Shown: positions 1-5,695, counted from the stretch's first letter. The stretch: DNA of 5,932 bases from Heyndrickxia sporothermodurans (GCF_016785185.1 NZ_JAEKDY010000160.1), one strand, 5' to 3'. Notes: generated by a model not told the origin, from the letters alone. Program-made: numbers and translations.

Positions 1-98
1 CTCCAATTAATCCCCAACGTTTTTGAAATTTCATTTATAGATAGTGATTTTCGATTTCGTAATAATTTGATACAATTAACTTCAGACATTGCTAGCAT
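1..98 (-). CDS. istA: IS21-family transposase IstA, N-terminal fragment (runs off window)
   Basis: Read on the reverse strand from ATG at 98-96, this gives 32 codons starting MLAMSEVNCIKLLRNRKSLS and continuing INEISKTLGINW to the window edge. The pattern of a short basic N-terminus followed by a helix-turn-helix (about residues 18-32, with S-I-N-E-I-S and L-G-I-N-W) is what I know from IS21-family IstA transposases of Bacilli, which bind the element's ends before the RNaseH-type catalytic domain. A GGAGG ribosome binding site (complement of 108-112) lies 9 bases before this ATG, which favours it over the second ATG four codons in. The catalytic domain and the partner ATPase gene istB would lie outside the window to the left. 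Family assignment is by recognition of a short segment only. Confidence 0.7.
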   Translation of the reverse strand, partial: MLAMSEVNCIKLLRNRKSLSINEISKTLGINW

Positions 99-173
99 TC
101 CTTTCAACCTCCACTGTATTGCTTCGAGACAATTACAGTAGAGAAATATTGGATGGCTGGCAAGTCTTTTTTT

Positions 174-243
174 TGTATAAAAATAAAGTGCAACGTTATG
201 TACTTTTACTTTTCATAACTCTGCACTTTTATTTTGCCATACA
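174..243. repeat. Paired inverted repeats at the IS21-type end
   Basis: The forward arm at 174-200 (TGTATA...AAAGTGCA, two bases, GTTATG) is mirrored by the reverse complement of 214-243 (TGTATG...AAAGTGCA, two bases, GTTATG). The inner 16 bases (185-200 against 214-229) match at 14 positions, with 13 bases between the arms. IS21-family elements carry several copies of a terminal repeat that act as transposase binding sites. These are probably two such copies, here facing each other. Confidence 0.6.
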
Positions 244-244
244 C

Positions 245-394
245 AACTATACAAAGGCAGAACTTACACTTAACCTAAAAAACTCCGATTTCTCGGAGGA
301 AGATAAAGACACCTTTGAAAACATTGATCAAGAATATATGGATACTCAAGTTAATAAAATGAAATATATTGATAGTAAACAGGAAATCAATTAG
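245..394 (+). pseudogene. 3' remnant of an unknown gene cut by the IS21-type insertion
   Basis: Immediately beyond the presumed IS end an open frame runs for 49 codons to TAG at 392-394. It encodes an acidic, hydrophilic tail containing NLKNSDFSEEDKDTFENIDQ. The same frame stays open back to 89, but that part is antisense to the IS end and to istA, so it is not native coding sequence. The composition change at the IS boundary suggests this is the C-terminal end of a host protein whose upstream part lies beyond the element. I do not recognise the protein. It has no ribosome binding site or start of its own, so it is probably not expressed. It could also be chance open frame. Confidence 0.35.
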
Positions 395-502
395 AACATG
401 CTACGGACTCAGGACAGCAAAGAGATGGTTTCCTTTTTTGTGACATAAAGGATATTCTTAAATCATCCCTCATACTTTTAAAAAAATGATTATAAATCCA
501 AT

Positions 503-531
503 TTGAAAACATCTACCTTTAACCCTAAAAT
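503..531 (+). promoter_or_regulatory. Sigma-A type promoter for the 595-975 gene
   Basis: TTGAAA at 503-508 and TAAAAT at 526-531 are separated by exactly 17 bases. Each hexamer differs from consensus at one position. Transcription would start near 538, giving a leader of about 57 bases before the TTG start. The bases between the upstream remnant and this promoter (395-502) hold nothing else that I can identify. Confidence 0.65.
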
Positions 532-594
532 TTATAAACACCTTTCAGGAATCTTGCTCCATCTGTTAAGATAAAATTAGAAGGGGGTGGGGGA

Positions 595-975
595 TTGGAT
601 AATTTTTCATACCATAAAGAAAATATTAGTGAATTTGCTGTTACATCCATGATTAATTATCAAAGAGTATATCATTTATTATCGGATGAATTAGACAGAG
701 AGAAAATAAATGAACATGCTTTGTATGGTTATCATTCAATGGCGTATTCAGCTTTCATGACTATGAAATCCTACTATCTACAAAATGATATTTTATCGCA
801 TCATGAATTTGATAGTTTTTTTGAAAAGGCAGGTCAGTTTAGTAGAGAATTTACTAGTAGTAGAGAAACAAACCACAGCATGCAATGGACATTTGGTTAT
901 TACAATGAATTAGTTAAATCTTATAATGAGTTAGCATCTTTATTGGGTCTTAACCCATTTAATGTACCGGAATAA
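595..975 (+). CDS. Hypothetical protein, 126 residues
   Basis: The frame begins with TTG at 595 behind a very strong purine-rich ribosome binding site (AAGGGGG then TGGGGGA, 580-594) and ends with TAA at 973-975. The product is soluble-looking, rich in Tyr, Phe, His and Ser, with no signal peptide or membrane segment. Long stretches such as FEKAGQFSREFTSSRETNHS and YYNELVKSYNELASLLGLNP suggest a mostly helical fold. I do not recognise the family and assign no function. It is a single-gene unit with its own promoter (503-531) and terminator (978-1004), which supports it being a real gene despite the TTG start. It sits between two gene remnants, in a region with signs of past rearrangement, and has no visible functional link to the sucrose genes. 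Confidence 0.75.
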   Translation: MDNFSYHKENISEFAVTSMINYQRVYHLLSDELDREKINEHALYGYHSMAYSAFMTMKSYYLQNDILSHHEFDSFFEKAGQFSREFTSSRETNHSMQWTFGYYNELVKSYNELASLLGLNPFNVPE

Positions 976-977
976 AT

Positions 978-1004
978 AACAAGGAGTATTAGCCTCCTTG
1001 TTTT
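978..1004 (+). terminator. Intrinsic terminator after the 126-residue gene
   Basis: AACAAGGAG (978-986) pairs perfectly with CTCCTTGTT (994-1002) over 9 base pairs around a 7-base loop and runs into TTTT. On the reverse strand the hairpin is followed by ATTTATT, so it could also weakly stop transcription coming from the decayed gene on the other strand. Confidence 0.85.
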
Positions 1005-1225
1005 ATCTGTAAACTTTATCCGAATAATCCTTAAATTCCTGTGAATCCACTTACTCATCTACCATATTCAAATTTTCTTCATGGTAATCAACAAGTGATT
1101 GTCCCCTCCATATCTCTCACTACTACATTTTGCTTTTCTTTAACATTCTCTTTAATTACAAAATAGGTGCCTAGAATTGTTCCAGATTGCAATTTAATAC
1201 ATCCGAAAAATGTCTCTTTTTCATT
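1003..1225 (-). pseudogene. Decayed reverse-strand gene fragment (frameshift plus in-frame stop)
   Basis: On the reverse strand 45 codons are open from 1225 to 1091 and read like real protein: ETFFGCIKLQSGTILGTYFV followed by IKENVKEKQNVVVRDMEGTI. They end at a TGA (1090-1088). A shift of one base at about 1090-1092 restores a frame reading VDYHEENLNMVDE, then TAA (1053-1051), then VDSQEFKDYSDKVYR and a final TAA at 1005-1003, right beside the shared terminator. This looks like the C-terminal part of one protein broken by a frameshift and a nonsense change, with its N-terminus lost towards scrR. There is no start codon or ribosome binding site. I do not recognise the family. Chance open frame remains possible. 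Confidence 0.4.
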
Positions 1226-1246
1226 TTATATAAACTTGTGTAAAAT
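1218..1246 (+). promoter_or_regulatory. Probable scrR promoter
   Basis: TTTTCA (1218-1223) and TAAAAT (1241-1246) are 17 bases apart. The -10 is one base off consensus and the -35 is two off. The transcript would start near 1253, giving a leader of about 30 bases. No copy of the GGAATCGATTCC operator lies here, so scrR does not appear to repress its own promoter through that site. Confidence 0.45.
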
Positions 1247-1283
1247 AGGAGTAGATGATTAATTTGCCCAGGAGGATCTATTT

Positions 1284-2273
1284 GTGTTAACTATAAAAGA
1301 AATTGCTGAAAGGGCGAATGTTTCCCGGACCACTGTTTCAAGAGTATTAAATAATTCGGGATACGTCAGTGAGGAAGCAAAAAAAAGAGTGTTAAAGGTC
1401 ATAGAGGATACAGGCTATGTCCCAAGTGAAAATGCCAAATCATTACGGACAAAAAAAACAAAAGTCATTGGCGTTATTCTTCCTAAAATAAGTACCGAAA
1501 CATCAAGCCGGTTTGTCAATGGTATTGATGAAGTTTTAGCAAAAGAAGGCTATCAGATCCTTCTTACGAATACCAATCTCAAACCTGAAAAGGAAATAGA
1601 ATTTTTAAGGCTTTTGAAAAGCAGACATGTCGATGGTATTATCCAGTCTGCAACGAATATTAACCAGCCTTTAGTTGATGAGATTTTTCGATTAAAAATC
1701 CCTTTTGTCATGGTGGGACAATGTATTTCGGGATTGTCCAATGTAGTTTTTGACGATTTACAGGCTATCAAAGACATGGTGAATCTTTTAATAAAAAAAG
1801 GGCATCAACATATTGCTTTTATAGGAGTAGACGAAAAAGACCGTGCTGTTGGGTATTTACGAAAAGCTGGTTATATAGAAGCGATGAAAGAAAGCAATTT
1901 AGATGTTGAGAAAAGCTGGATTCAAAAGGGAATTTTTGATATGAAATCGGGTTATGACTGTATGAAGATGATTCTAGATTCCTCCCAAAATAAACCTACG
2001 GCAGTAGTAGCAGTAACAGACAGGCTTGCTATTGGTGCAATGCAGTATATAAAAGAAATTGGGTTATCAATTCCGGAGGATATTGCTGTTGCAGGAATGG
2101 GCGCTTCTGAACTTTCCAAGGTTATTAGTCCTTCCTTAACGACCATCGATTTTTCAATTGAAGAAGCGGGTCGTGAAGCTGCTTCATTATTGCTGGAGAA
2201 AATAAATGGACAAAATAACCGCGAAATCGATCGGATAATAAAGTATAGACTTCTAGAAAGAGACAGTATATAA
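1284..2273 (+). CDS. scrR: LacI-family transcriptional regulator of the sucrose genes (ScrR-like)
   Basis: The 329-residue product has the normal length and layout of the LacI/GalR family. Residues 2-23 form the N-terminal helix-turn-helix (LTIKEIAERANVSRTTVSRV), followed by the hinge segment around N50-A-K-S-L54-R-T. A periplasmic-binding-protein-like sensor domain follows from about residue 60 (KVIGVILP) to the end, with the typical VDGII, GHQHIAFIG, VAVTDRLAIGAM and SLTTIDFS segments. GTG at 1284 is chosen because AGGAGG (1270-1275) lies 8 bases upstream and the family start (M/V-x-T-I-K-E-I-A) fits exactly. The gene lies directly upstream of, and parallel to, scrA and scrB, with three palindromic operators between, so local control of sucrose uptake is inferred. 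Family members of this kind usually release DNA on binding a sugar or sugar phosphate; the inducer here cannot be read from sequence. Bacillus subtilis sacPA uses an antiterminator instead, so this resembles the lactic-acid-bacterial and staphylococcal scrR arrangement. Confidence 0.88.
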   Translation: MLTIKEIAERANVSRTTVSRVLNNSGYVSEEAKKRVLKVIEDTGYVPSENAKSLRTKKTKVIGVILPKISTETSSRFVNGIDEVLAKEGYQILLTNTNLKPEKEIEFLRLLKSRHVDGIIQSATNINQPLVDEIFRLKIPFVMVGQCISGLSNVVFDDLQAIKDMVNLLIKKGHQHIAFIGVDEKDRAVGYLRKAGYIEAMKESNLDVEKSWIQKGIFDMKSGYDCMKMILDSSQNKPTAVVAVTDRLAIGAMQYIKEIGLSIPEDIAVAGMGASELSKVISPSLTTIDFSIEEAGREAASLLLEKINGQNNREIDRIIKYRLLERDSI

Positions 2274-2278
2274 TAGGT

Positions 2279-2323
2279 GTGTAATCGGTTCCAAAATATT
2301 TATAACGATTACACTCTATTTTT
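2279..2323 (+). terminator. Probable scrR terminator
   Basis: GTGTAATCG (2279-2287) pairs with CGATTACAC (2306-2314) over 9 perfect base pairs, followed by TCTATTTTT. It lies six bases after the scrR stop. The 18-base loop is long and the T-run is interrupted, so termination may be partial. The left arm overlaps a cre-like site. Confidence 0.55.
2280..2293 (+). promoter_or_regulatory. Candidate CcpA catabolite-response element (cre)
   Basis: TGTAATCGGTTCCA fits the Bacillus cre consensus TGWAANCGNTNWCA at all fixed positions except one W. It could let the glucose-responsive regulator CcpA repress the sucrose genes, as is usual for PTS sugar operons in Bacilli. It also matches the local operator at 10 of 12 positions, so ScrR binding is an alternative, and the overlap with the terminator stem may explain part of its symmetry. 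Confidence 0.45.
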
Positions 2324-2332
2324 CAATAATAG

Positions 2333-2344
2333 GGAATCGATTCC
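2333..2344. promoter_or_regulatory. ScrR operator O1
   Basis: Perfect 12-base palindrome GGAATCGATTCC with the central CG step typical of LacI-family sites. Followed by ACAATA as in the second copy. Binding by the adjacent regulator is inferred from position and repetition. Confidence 0.75.
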
Positions 2345-2368
2345 ACAATAGCCGGCTGAATAGAAACC

Positions 2369-2400
2369 TTTCTTTAATAAGGAATAGTTTTTATTTTTTT
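2369..2400 (+). terminator. Weak hairpin plus long T-tract between O1 and O2
   Basis: TTTCTT (2369-2374) can pair with AAGGAA (2379-2384), including one G-T wobble, around a TAAT loop. A T-rich run follows at 2388-2400. The stem is weak, so this is at best a secondary terminator that would catch scrR read-through. It may be no more than AT-rich spacer. Confidence 0.25.
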
Positions 2401-2409
2401 CTACAGTAA

Positions 2410-2421
2410 GGAATCGATTCC
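2410..2421. promoter_or_regulatory. ScrR operator O2
   Basis: Second perfect copy of GGAATCGATTCC, centred 77 bases after O1 and followed by the same ACAATA. Even spacing over more than 150 bases suggests cooperative binding or looping by the regulator. Confidence 0.75.
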
Positions 2422-2494
2422 ACAATAAAAAATGAATAATGTATCTCATTTATTTCAAACTATTAAGCAATCATTTAATTTTTTTATCAATTAT

Positions 2495-2506
2495 GGAATC
2501 GATTCC
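2495..2506. promoter_or_regulatory. ScrR operator O3, next to the scrA ribosome binding site
   Basis: Third perfect copy of GGAATCGATTCC, extended to a 14-base palindrome by flanking T and A (2494-2507), centred 85 bases after O2. It ends 15 bases before the scrA ribosome binding site, where bound repressor would block initiation or elongation. No convincing -35/-10 pair was found anywhere in 2274-2520; TTTAAT at 2474-2479 is the best -10 candidate but has no good -35 partner. Confidence 0.78.
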
Positions 2507-2535
2507 ACCATAAAAACGATAAGAGGGTGAAAAGA

Positions 2536-3939
2536 ATGATGGAAAATCACAAAATAGCTGAAGAAGTGATTGATGCTGTAGGAGGCAGAGAAAATATTCA
2601 GTCAGTAGCCCACTGTGCTACAAGACTTCGAATCATGGTCAATGATAAGGAAAAAATTAACCAGGAGCATGTAGAACAAATTAATAAGGTAAAAGGTGCT
2701 TTCTTTAATTCAGGTCAATACCAAATTATTTTTGGTACGGGTACTGTTAATAGAATTTATGAAGAAATTGCGAACCTTGGTCTTGCGACTATGACGGCTT
2801 CCGATCAGAAAAAAGAAGCCGTAAAAAGCGGCTCCAAGATTCAGCGTGCAGTGCGGACATTTGGGGATGTCTTTGTTCCAATTATCCCGGTCCTTGTGGC
2901 AACAGGTCTGTTTATGGGTCTTCGCGGTCTGGTGATGCAGGACCAGGTGTTAGCCTTATTTGGGATGAAAACGGATGATGTTTCGAAAAACTTCATATTA
3001 TTTACACAAGTATTAACAGATACGGCCTTTATTTTCCTGCCGGCACTTGTTGCATGGTCAACATTTCGTGTATTTGGCGGAACACCGATTATCGGTTTAA
3101 TTTTGGGATTGATGCTTGTCTCCCCGTCATTGCCAAACGCGTGGTCTGTAGCTGGTGGAGATGTGAAACCGCTCCACTTTTTCGGTTTTATTCCTGTCGT
3201 GGGTTATCAGGCTTCTGTGCTCCCGGCCTTTATTGCAGGAATTATTGGAGCTAAACTTGAAAGAGCCATTCGAAAACGCATACCGGAATCATTGGATTTA
3301 ATTCTTACTCCTTTTCTTACGCTGCTTTCCATGATTATTTTATCATTGCTAGTGATTGGACCGGCCTTTCATACCGTGGAAAAAGGCATTTTAACAGCAG
3401 CCACAACTGTTCTTTCACTGCCATTTGGAATCGCAGGGATAATTCTAGGGGGCCTTAATCAGGTTATTGTCGTAACCGGTGTTCACCATATTTTTAATAT
3501 GCTGGAAATTCAATTGTTAGCCCAGTATCACAGCAATCCGTACAATGCCATCGTTACCTGCGCAGGTGCGGCACAGGGCGGGGCTACTTTAGCAGTCGCA
3601 TTAAAAACGAAATCAAAAAAATTGAAGGCGCTATCCTTCCCGTCTGCTTTATCTGCATTCCTGGGTATTACGGAACCGGCACTCTTTGGGGTTAATTTAC
3701 GTTATGGAAAACCATTTATCATGGCCCTGATCGGTGGCGCGTGCGGCGGTTTCGTGGCTTCCCTTCTTAAGCTGAAGGCAACAGGAATGGCTTTAACGGT
3801 CATCCCGGGAACCCTGCTTTACTTAAATGGGCAAGTTTTGTTATATATTTTGGTCAATTTGATTGCGATCGCTGTTGCTTTCGTTTTGACCTGGATGTTT
3901 GGTTATTCAGATAAGATCAAAGAAGAAGTTGAAAAATAG
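2536..3939 (+). CDS. scrA: Sucrose-type PTS permease, EIIBC component
   Basis: This membrane permease imports its sugar while phosphorylating it, taking phosphate from a EIIA domain. Residues 1-80 form the EIIB domain of the glucose/sucrose superfamily with the phospho-acceptor cysteine C27 in HCATRLR. A variable linker follows to about residue 100, then the EIIC domain with about ten hydrophobic segments. It includes GVHHIFN (H317, H318) and the signature GITEPALFGVNLR (E380). At 467 residues it ends after EIIC and has no EIIA domain, as in B. subtilis SacP, so it must borrow EIIA from another PTS protein. I place the start at ATG 2536, 8 bases after AGAGGG (2522-2527); an in-frame GTG at 2527 overlaps that site and ATG 2539 is also possible. 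Sucrose specificity is inferred mainly from the GH32 hydrolase downstream; trehalose or another glucoside cannot be ruled out from the permease alone. Confidence 0.88.
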   Translation: MMENHKIAEEVIDAVGGRENIQSVAHCATRLRIMVNDKEKINQEHVEQINKVKGAFFNSGQYQIIFGTGTVNRIYEEIANLGLATMTASDQKKEAVKSGSKIQRAVRTFGDVFVPIIPVLVATGLFMGLRGLVMQDQVLALFGMKTDDVSKNFILFTQVLTDTAFIFLPALVAWSTFRVFGGTPIIGLILGLMLVSPSLPNAWSVAGGDVKPLHFFGFIPVVGYQASVLPAFIAGIIGAKLERAIRKRIPESLDLILTPFLTLLSMIILSLLVIGPAFHTVEKGILTAATTVLSLPFGIAGIILGGLNQVIVVTGVHHIFNMLEIQLLAQYHSNPYNAIVTCAGAAQGGATLAVALKTKSKKLKALSFPSALSAFLGITEPALFGVNLRYGKPFIMALIGGACGGFVASLLKLKATGMALTVIPGTLLYLNGQVLLYILVNLIAIAVAFVLTWMFGYSDKIKEEVEK

Positions 3940-3950
3940 TTACCGGAGGG

Positions 3951-3980
3951 AGGGCAAGACTAGATGACTTGCCTTTTCTT
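3951..3980 (+). terminator. Hairpin with T-tail between scrA and scrB (attenuator-like)
   Basis: GGCAAG (3953-3958) pairs with CTTGCC (3968-3973), extended by a G-T and an A-T pair to 8 pairs around a 9-base loop, followed by TTTTCTT. It lies 11 bases after the scrA stop. It could partly end transcription so that the hydrolase is made in smaller amounts than the permease, or protect the scrA mRNA end. No separate promoter is evident for scrB. Confidence 0.5.
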
Positions 3981-3984
3981 ATGA
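3964..3984 (+). CDS. Possible six-residue mini-ORF inside the scrA-scrB hairpin
   Basis: ATG at 3964 opens a six-codon frame, MTCLFL, ending in TGA. A strong purine run containing GGAGG (3949-3953) lies 10 bases upstream with no other start codon to serve. The frame covers the right arm of the hairpin at 3951-3980, so a ribosome translating it would open the stem. Whether it is translated is unknown; the purine run may be coincidental. Confidence 0.2.
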   Translation: MTCLFL

Positions 3985-4017
3985 AAAAATCATAAAAATC
4001 ATAAGGATGGTTTTGTA

Positions 4018-5457
4018 ATGACAGAAAATGAAAGGCATCTTTTGCAAAGGGCATACGAAGAAGTCAAAAAATATCAGGAAATTGTACAGAGTGATCCATA
4101 CCGCTTAGATTATCACCTGATGCCTCCGGTTGGTTTGTTAAATGATCCGAATGGTTTAATTCAATTTAAAGGTGTTTATCATGTGTTTTATCAGTGGAAC
4201 CCGTTTAATACCTCACACGGGGCTAAATTTTGGGGACATTATACTTCTACGGATATGGTCCATTGGCGTGAAGAGCCGATTGCCCTTGCACCAAGTGAAT
4301 GGTATGAAAAAAACGGCTGTTATTCCGGGAGTGCTATTGAATCGGAAGGAAAGCTTTATCTATTTTATACGGGAAATGTAAAGAATGATGATGGGACACG
4401 TGAGACATATCAATGTTTGGCAGCTTCTTCTGATGGAATTCACTATGAAAAGTATGGGCCAATCCTGCATCTTCCGGAAGGATATACCGCTCATTTTCGT
4501 GATCCTAAGGTTTGGAAAAAAAATAACCGTTGGTATATGATTTTGGGAGCTCAAACAAAAGCGAATCGAGGGACAGCTGTCTTGTTTACCTCCATCGATT
4601 TATTTCATTGGGAAGAAATAGGTATGATTGCTGGAGCGGGAATAAATGGCCTTGAAGATTTTGGATATATGTGGGAATGCCCGGATCTATTTTATTTAAA
4701 TGGAAAAGATATTTTAATGGTATCGCCTCAAGGCTTAGACCCTAACGGTCATTTATACAATAATTTGTTTCAATCAGGATATTTTATTGGTGAGTTTGAT
4801 TATGCAAACAATAAGTACCAGTCCGGACCATTTATTGAGCTTGATCGTGGGTTTGACTTCTATGCACCACAAACCTTTATGGATGAAACAGGGAGAACGA
4901 TTCTTTATGGGTGGATGGGGATGACGGATGAGTACGAGCAGTATCAGCCAACCATATCCTATAATTGGGTTCATGCCTTAACGATACCAAGAAAGTTGGA
5001 GTATAAAAAAGGGAAAGTTTATCAAAAGCCAGTTGAAGAGTTAACAAAACTTCGGAAAGATAGGATAATCGTAAATAACGTAAAGATCAAAGACCAACAG
5101 GTACAATTTGATGGTGTAGAAGGAAAAACGGTAGAGCTTGTCCTTGAAGCATTGAAAGTGAATGAGGGGAAATTTCAAATCTCTCTTAGAAATGAGGCAT
5201 CCTTAATCTATGATTCGAGTAAAAAGGAAATCAGCTTGCAAAGAAGAAATGTAAGAACAGGTTTACAAGAATCAAGAACCTGTTTGATAGAATTTCTCTC
5301 GAAGCTTCATATTTTTATGGACCATTCCTCATTAGAGATTTTTATTAATGATGGTGAAGAGGTATTTACAGCACGCTATTTTCCAAATCCTAAAGTTGAA
5401 ACGATTACTTTTCAAGGAAATGCTTTCTTTAGTCTGACAAAATGGGACCTTGTGTAA
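4018..5457 (+). CDS. scrB: Sucrose-6-phosphate hydrolase (GH32)
   Basis: This cytoplasmic glycoside hydrolase family 32 enzyme cleaves sucrose-6-phosphate into glucose-6-phosphate and fructose. At 479 residues it has the usual family length. The five-bladed propeller domain (about residues 30-340) carries all three catalytic motifs: N42-D43-P-N-G (D43 nucleophile), F-R161-D162-P (transition-state stabiliser) and W-E220-C221-P-D (E220 acid/base). Also present are YSGSAI and the conserved DFYAPQTF and YGWMGM segments. The C-terminal beta-sandwich (about 360-479) includes HIFMDHSSLEIFINDGEEVF. There is no signal peptide, as expected for an intracellular enzyme acting on PTS product rather than a secreted invertase or levanase. 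ATG 4018 is preceded by AAGGATGG (4003-4010) at 7 bases. It follows scrA after a 78-base gap that contains a hairpin. Equivalent to SacA of B. subtilis. Confidence 0.93.
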   Translation: MTENERHLLQRAYEEVKKYQEIVQSDPYRLDYHLMPPVGLLNDPNGLIQFKGVYHVFYQWNPFNTSHGAKFWGHYTSTDMVHWREEPIALAPSEWYEKNGCYSGSAIESEGKLYLFYTGNVKNDDGTRETYQCLAASSDGIHYEKYGPILHLPEGYTAHFRDPKVWKKNNRWYMILGAQTKANRGTAVLFTSIDLFHWEEIGMIAGAGINGLEDFGYMWECPDLFYLNGKDILMVSPQGLDPNGHLYNNLFQSGYFIGEFDYANNKYQSGPFIELDRGFDFYAPQTFMDETGRTILYGWMGMTDEYEQYQPTISYNWVHALTIPRKLEYKKGKVYQKPVEELTKLRKDRIIVNNVKIKDQQVQFDGVEGKTVELVLEALKVNEGKFQISLRNEASLIYDSSKKEISLQRRNVRTGLQESRTCLIEFLSKLHIFMDHSSLEIFINDGEEVFTARYFPNPKVETITFQGNAFFSLTKWDLV

Positions 5458-5495
5458 AATTCCCCTTAATAAGAGTTTAAAGGGATTTTTATTTT
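5457..5495 (+). terminator. Terminator of the sucrose operon
   Basis: AAAT and CCC (5457-5464, one bulged T) and TTAA (5466-5469) pair with TTAA, GGG and ATTT (5477-5488), with one mismatch, and the stem runs into TTTTTATTTT. It begins at the scrB stop codon. The stem is imperfect but well placed with a good T-tail. Confidence 0.65.
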
Positions 5496-5500
5496 CGTGA

Positions 5501-5529
5501 TTGACAAAGTAAGAAACTACTACTAAAAT
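5501..5529 (+). promoter_or_regulatory. Strong sigma-A promoter for the glycine riboswitch
   Basis: A perfect TTGACA (5501-5506), 17 bases, then TAAAAT (5524-5529), one base from consensus. The start would be near 5536. It lies just beyond the scrB terminator, so the riboswitch is an independent transcription unit. Confidence 0.85.
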
Positions 5530-5573
5530 TAAAAATTATTTAGAAATAGTTAATAGAATTAAATCATTAGCAG

Positions 5574-5679
5574 GCTATGATTGCTATGGATCACACTATA
5601 GCAGGAGCAGCTTCTGGAGAGACCGCAAGAATTTTGCGGCGCCGAAGGGTTCACAATCTCAGGCAAAAGGACAGAAGAG
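5574..5679 (+). ncRNA. Single-aptamer glycine riboswitch with upstream accessory hairpin
   Basis: The core carries the gcvT-motif hallmarks GGAGAGACC (5616-5624), GCCGAAGGG (5641-5649) and CTCAGGCAAAAGGACAG (5658-5674). P1 pairs CTTCTG (5611-5616) with CAGAAG (5672-5677). P2 pairs GAGA (5619-5622) with TCTC (5657-5660). P3 is CCGCAA (5623-5628) with TTGCGG (5634-5639). This class binds glycine and controls glycine cleavage or glycine transport genes. Only one aptamer is present. Upstream, TGCTAT (5582-5587) pairs with ATAGCA (5598-5603), a small hairpin in the place where singlet riboswitches often keep a reduced 'ghost' partner. The aptamer identification is firm; the role of the upstream hairpin is inference. 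Confidence 0.9.
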
Positions 5680-5695
5680 TACTGAATATTTATTT

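Larger units (their letters stand above)
1..243 (-). mobile_element. Terminal segment of an IS21-family insertion sequence
   Basis: This stretch holds the istA start, its ribosome binding site and about 130 bases of leader that end at ACA (241-243), so the element would begin 5'-TGT on the reverse strand as IS21-family ends do. The leader carries a terminal repeat array at 174-243. The outer boundary is inferred: 243 is the best candidate, but TGT-like trinucleotides at 245 or 253 cannot be excluded. No target duplication can be checked because the other end is outside the window. Confidence 0.6.

Noticed and set aside
89..394. A 101-residue forward frame beginning with TTG
   Set aside because: Its first half is antisense to istA and the IS end; only the part after the IS boundary looks like coding sequence, reported as a remnant.
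1553..1777. Reverse open frame inside scrR (likewise 1952-2146)
   Set aside because: Antisense shadow of a confident LacI-family gene, without ribosome binding site or protein-like features.
2333..2506. The three GGAATCGATTCC palindromes as cre sites for CcpA
   Set aside because: They deviate from the cre consensus symmetrically at the W positions and are identical to each other, which fits a dedicated local regulator; only the 2280-2293 site fits cre well.
2333..2512. The repeats as a CRISPR-like array
   Set aside because: Units are 12-18 bases and palindromic with only three copies, placed in an operator position.
2274..2535. A SacT/SacY-type ribonucleic antiterminator in the scrA leader, as in B. 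subtilis sacPA
   Set aside because: No RAT-like sequence overlapping a terminator is visible; the three LacI-type palindromes explain the control better.
3054..3254. Second forward frame inside scrA
   Set aside because: Shadow of the EIIC membrane domain; no ribosome binding site.
4172..4381. Open frames overlapping scrB (4172-4381 forward, 4360-4554 and 4774-4974 reverse)
   Set aside because: They are out-of-frame shadows of the GH32 gene, whose catalytic motifs fix the true frame.
5536..5615. A second full glycine aptamer upstream of the first
   Set aside because: The conserved GGAGAGA and CAGGnnAAAGGACAG elements occur only once; the upstream part holds only a short hairpin.
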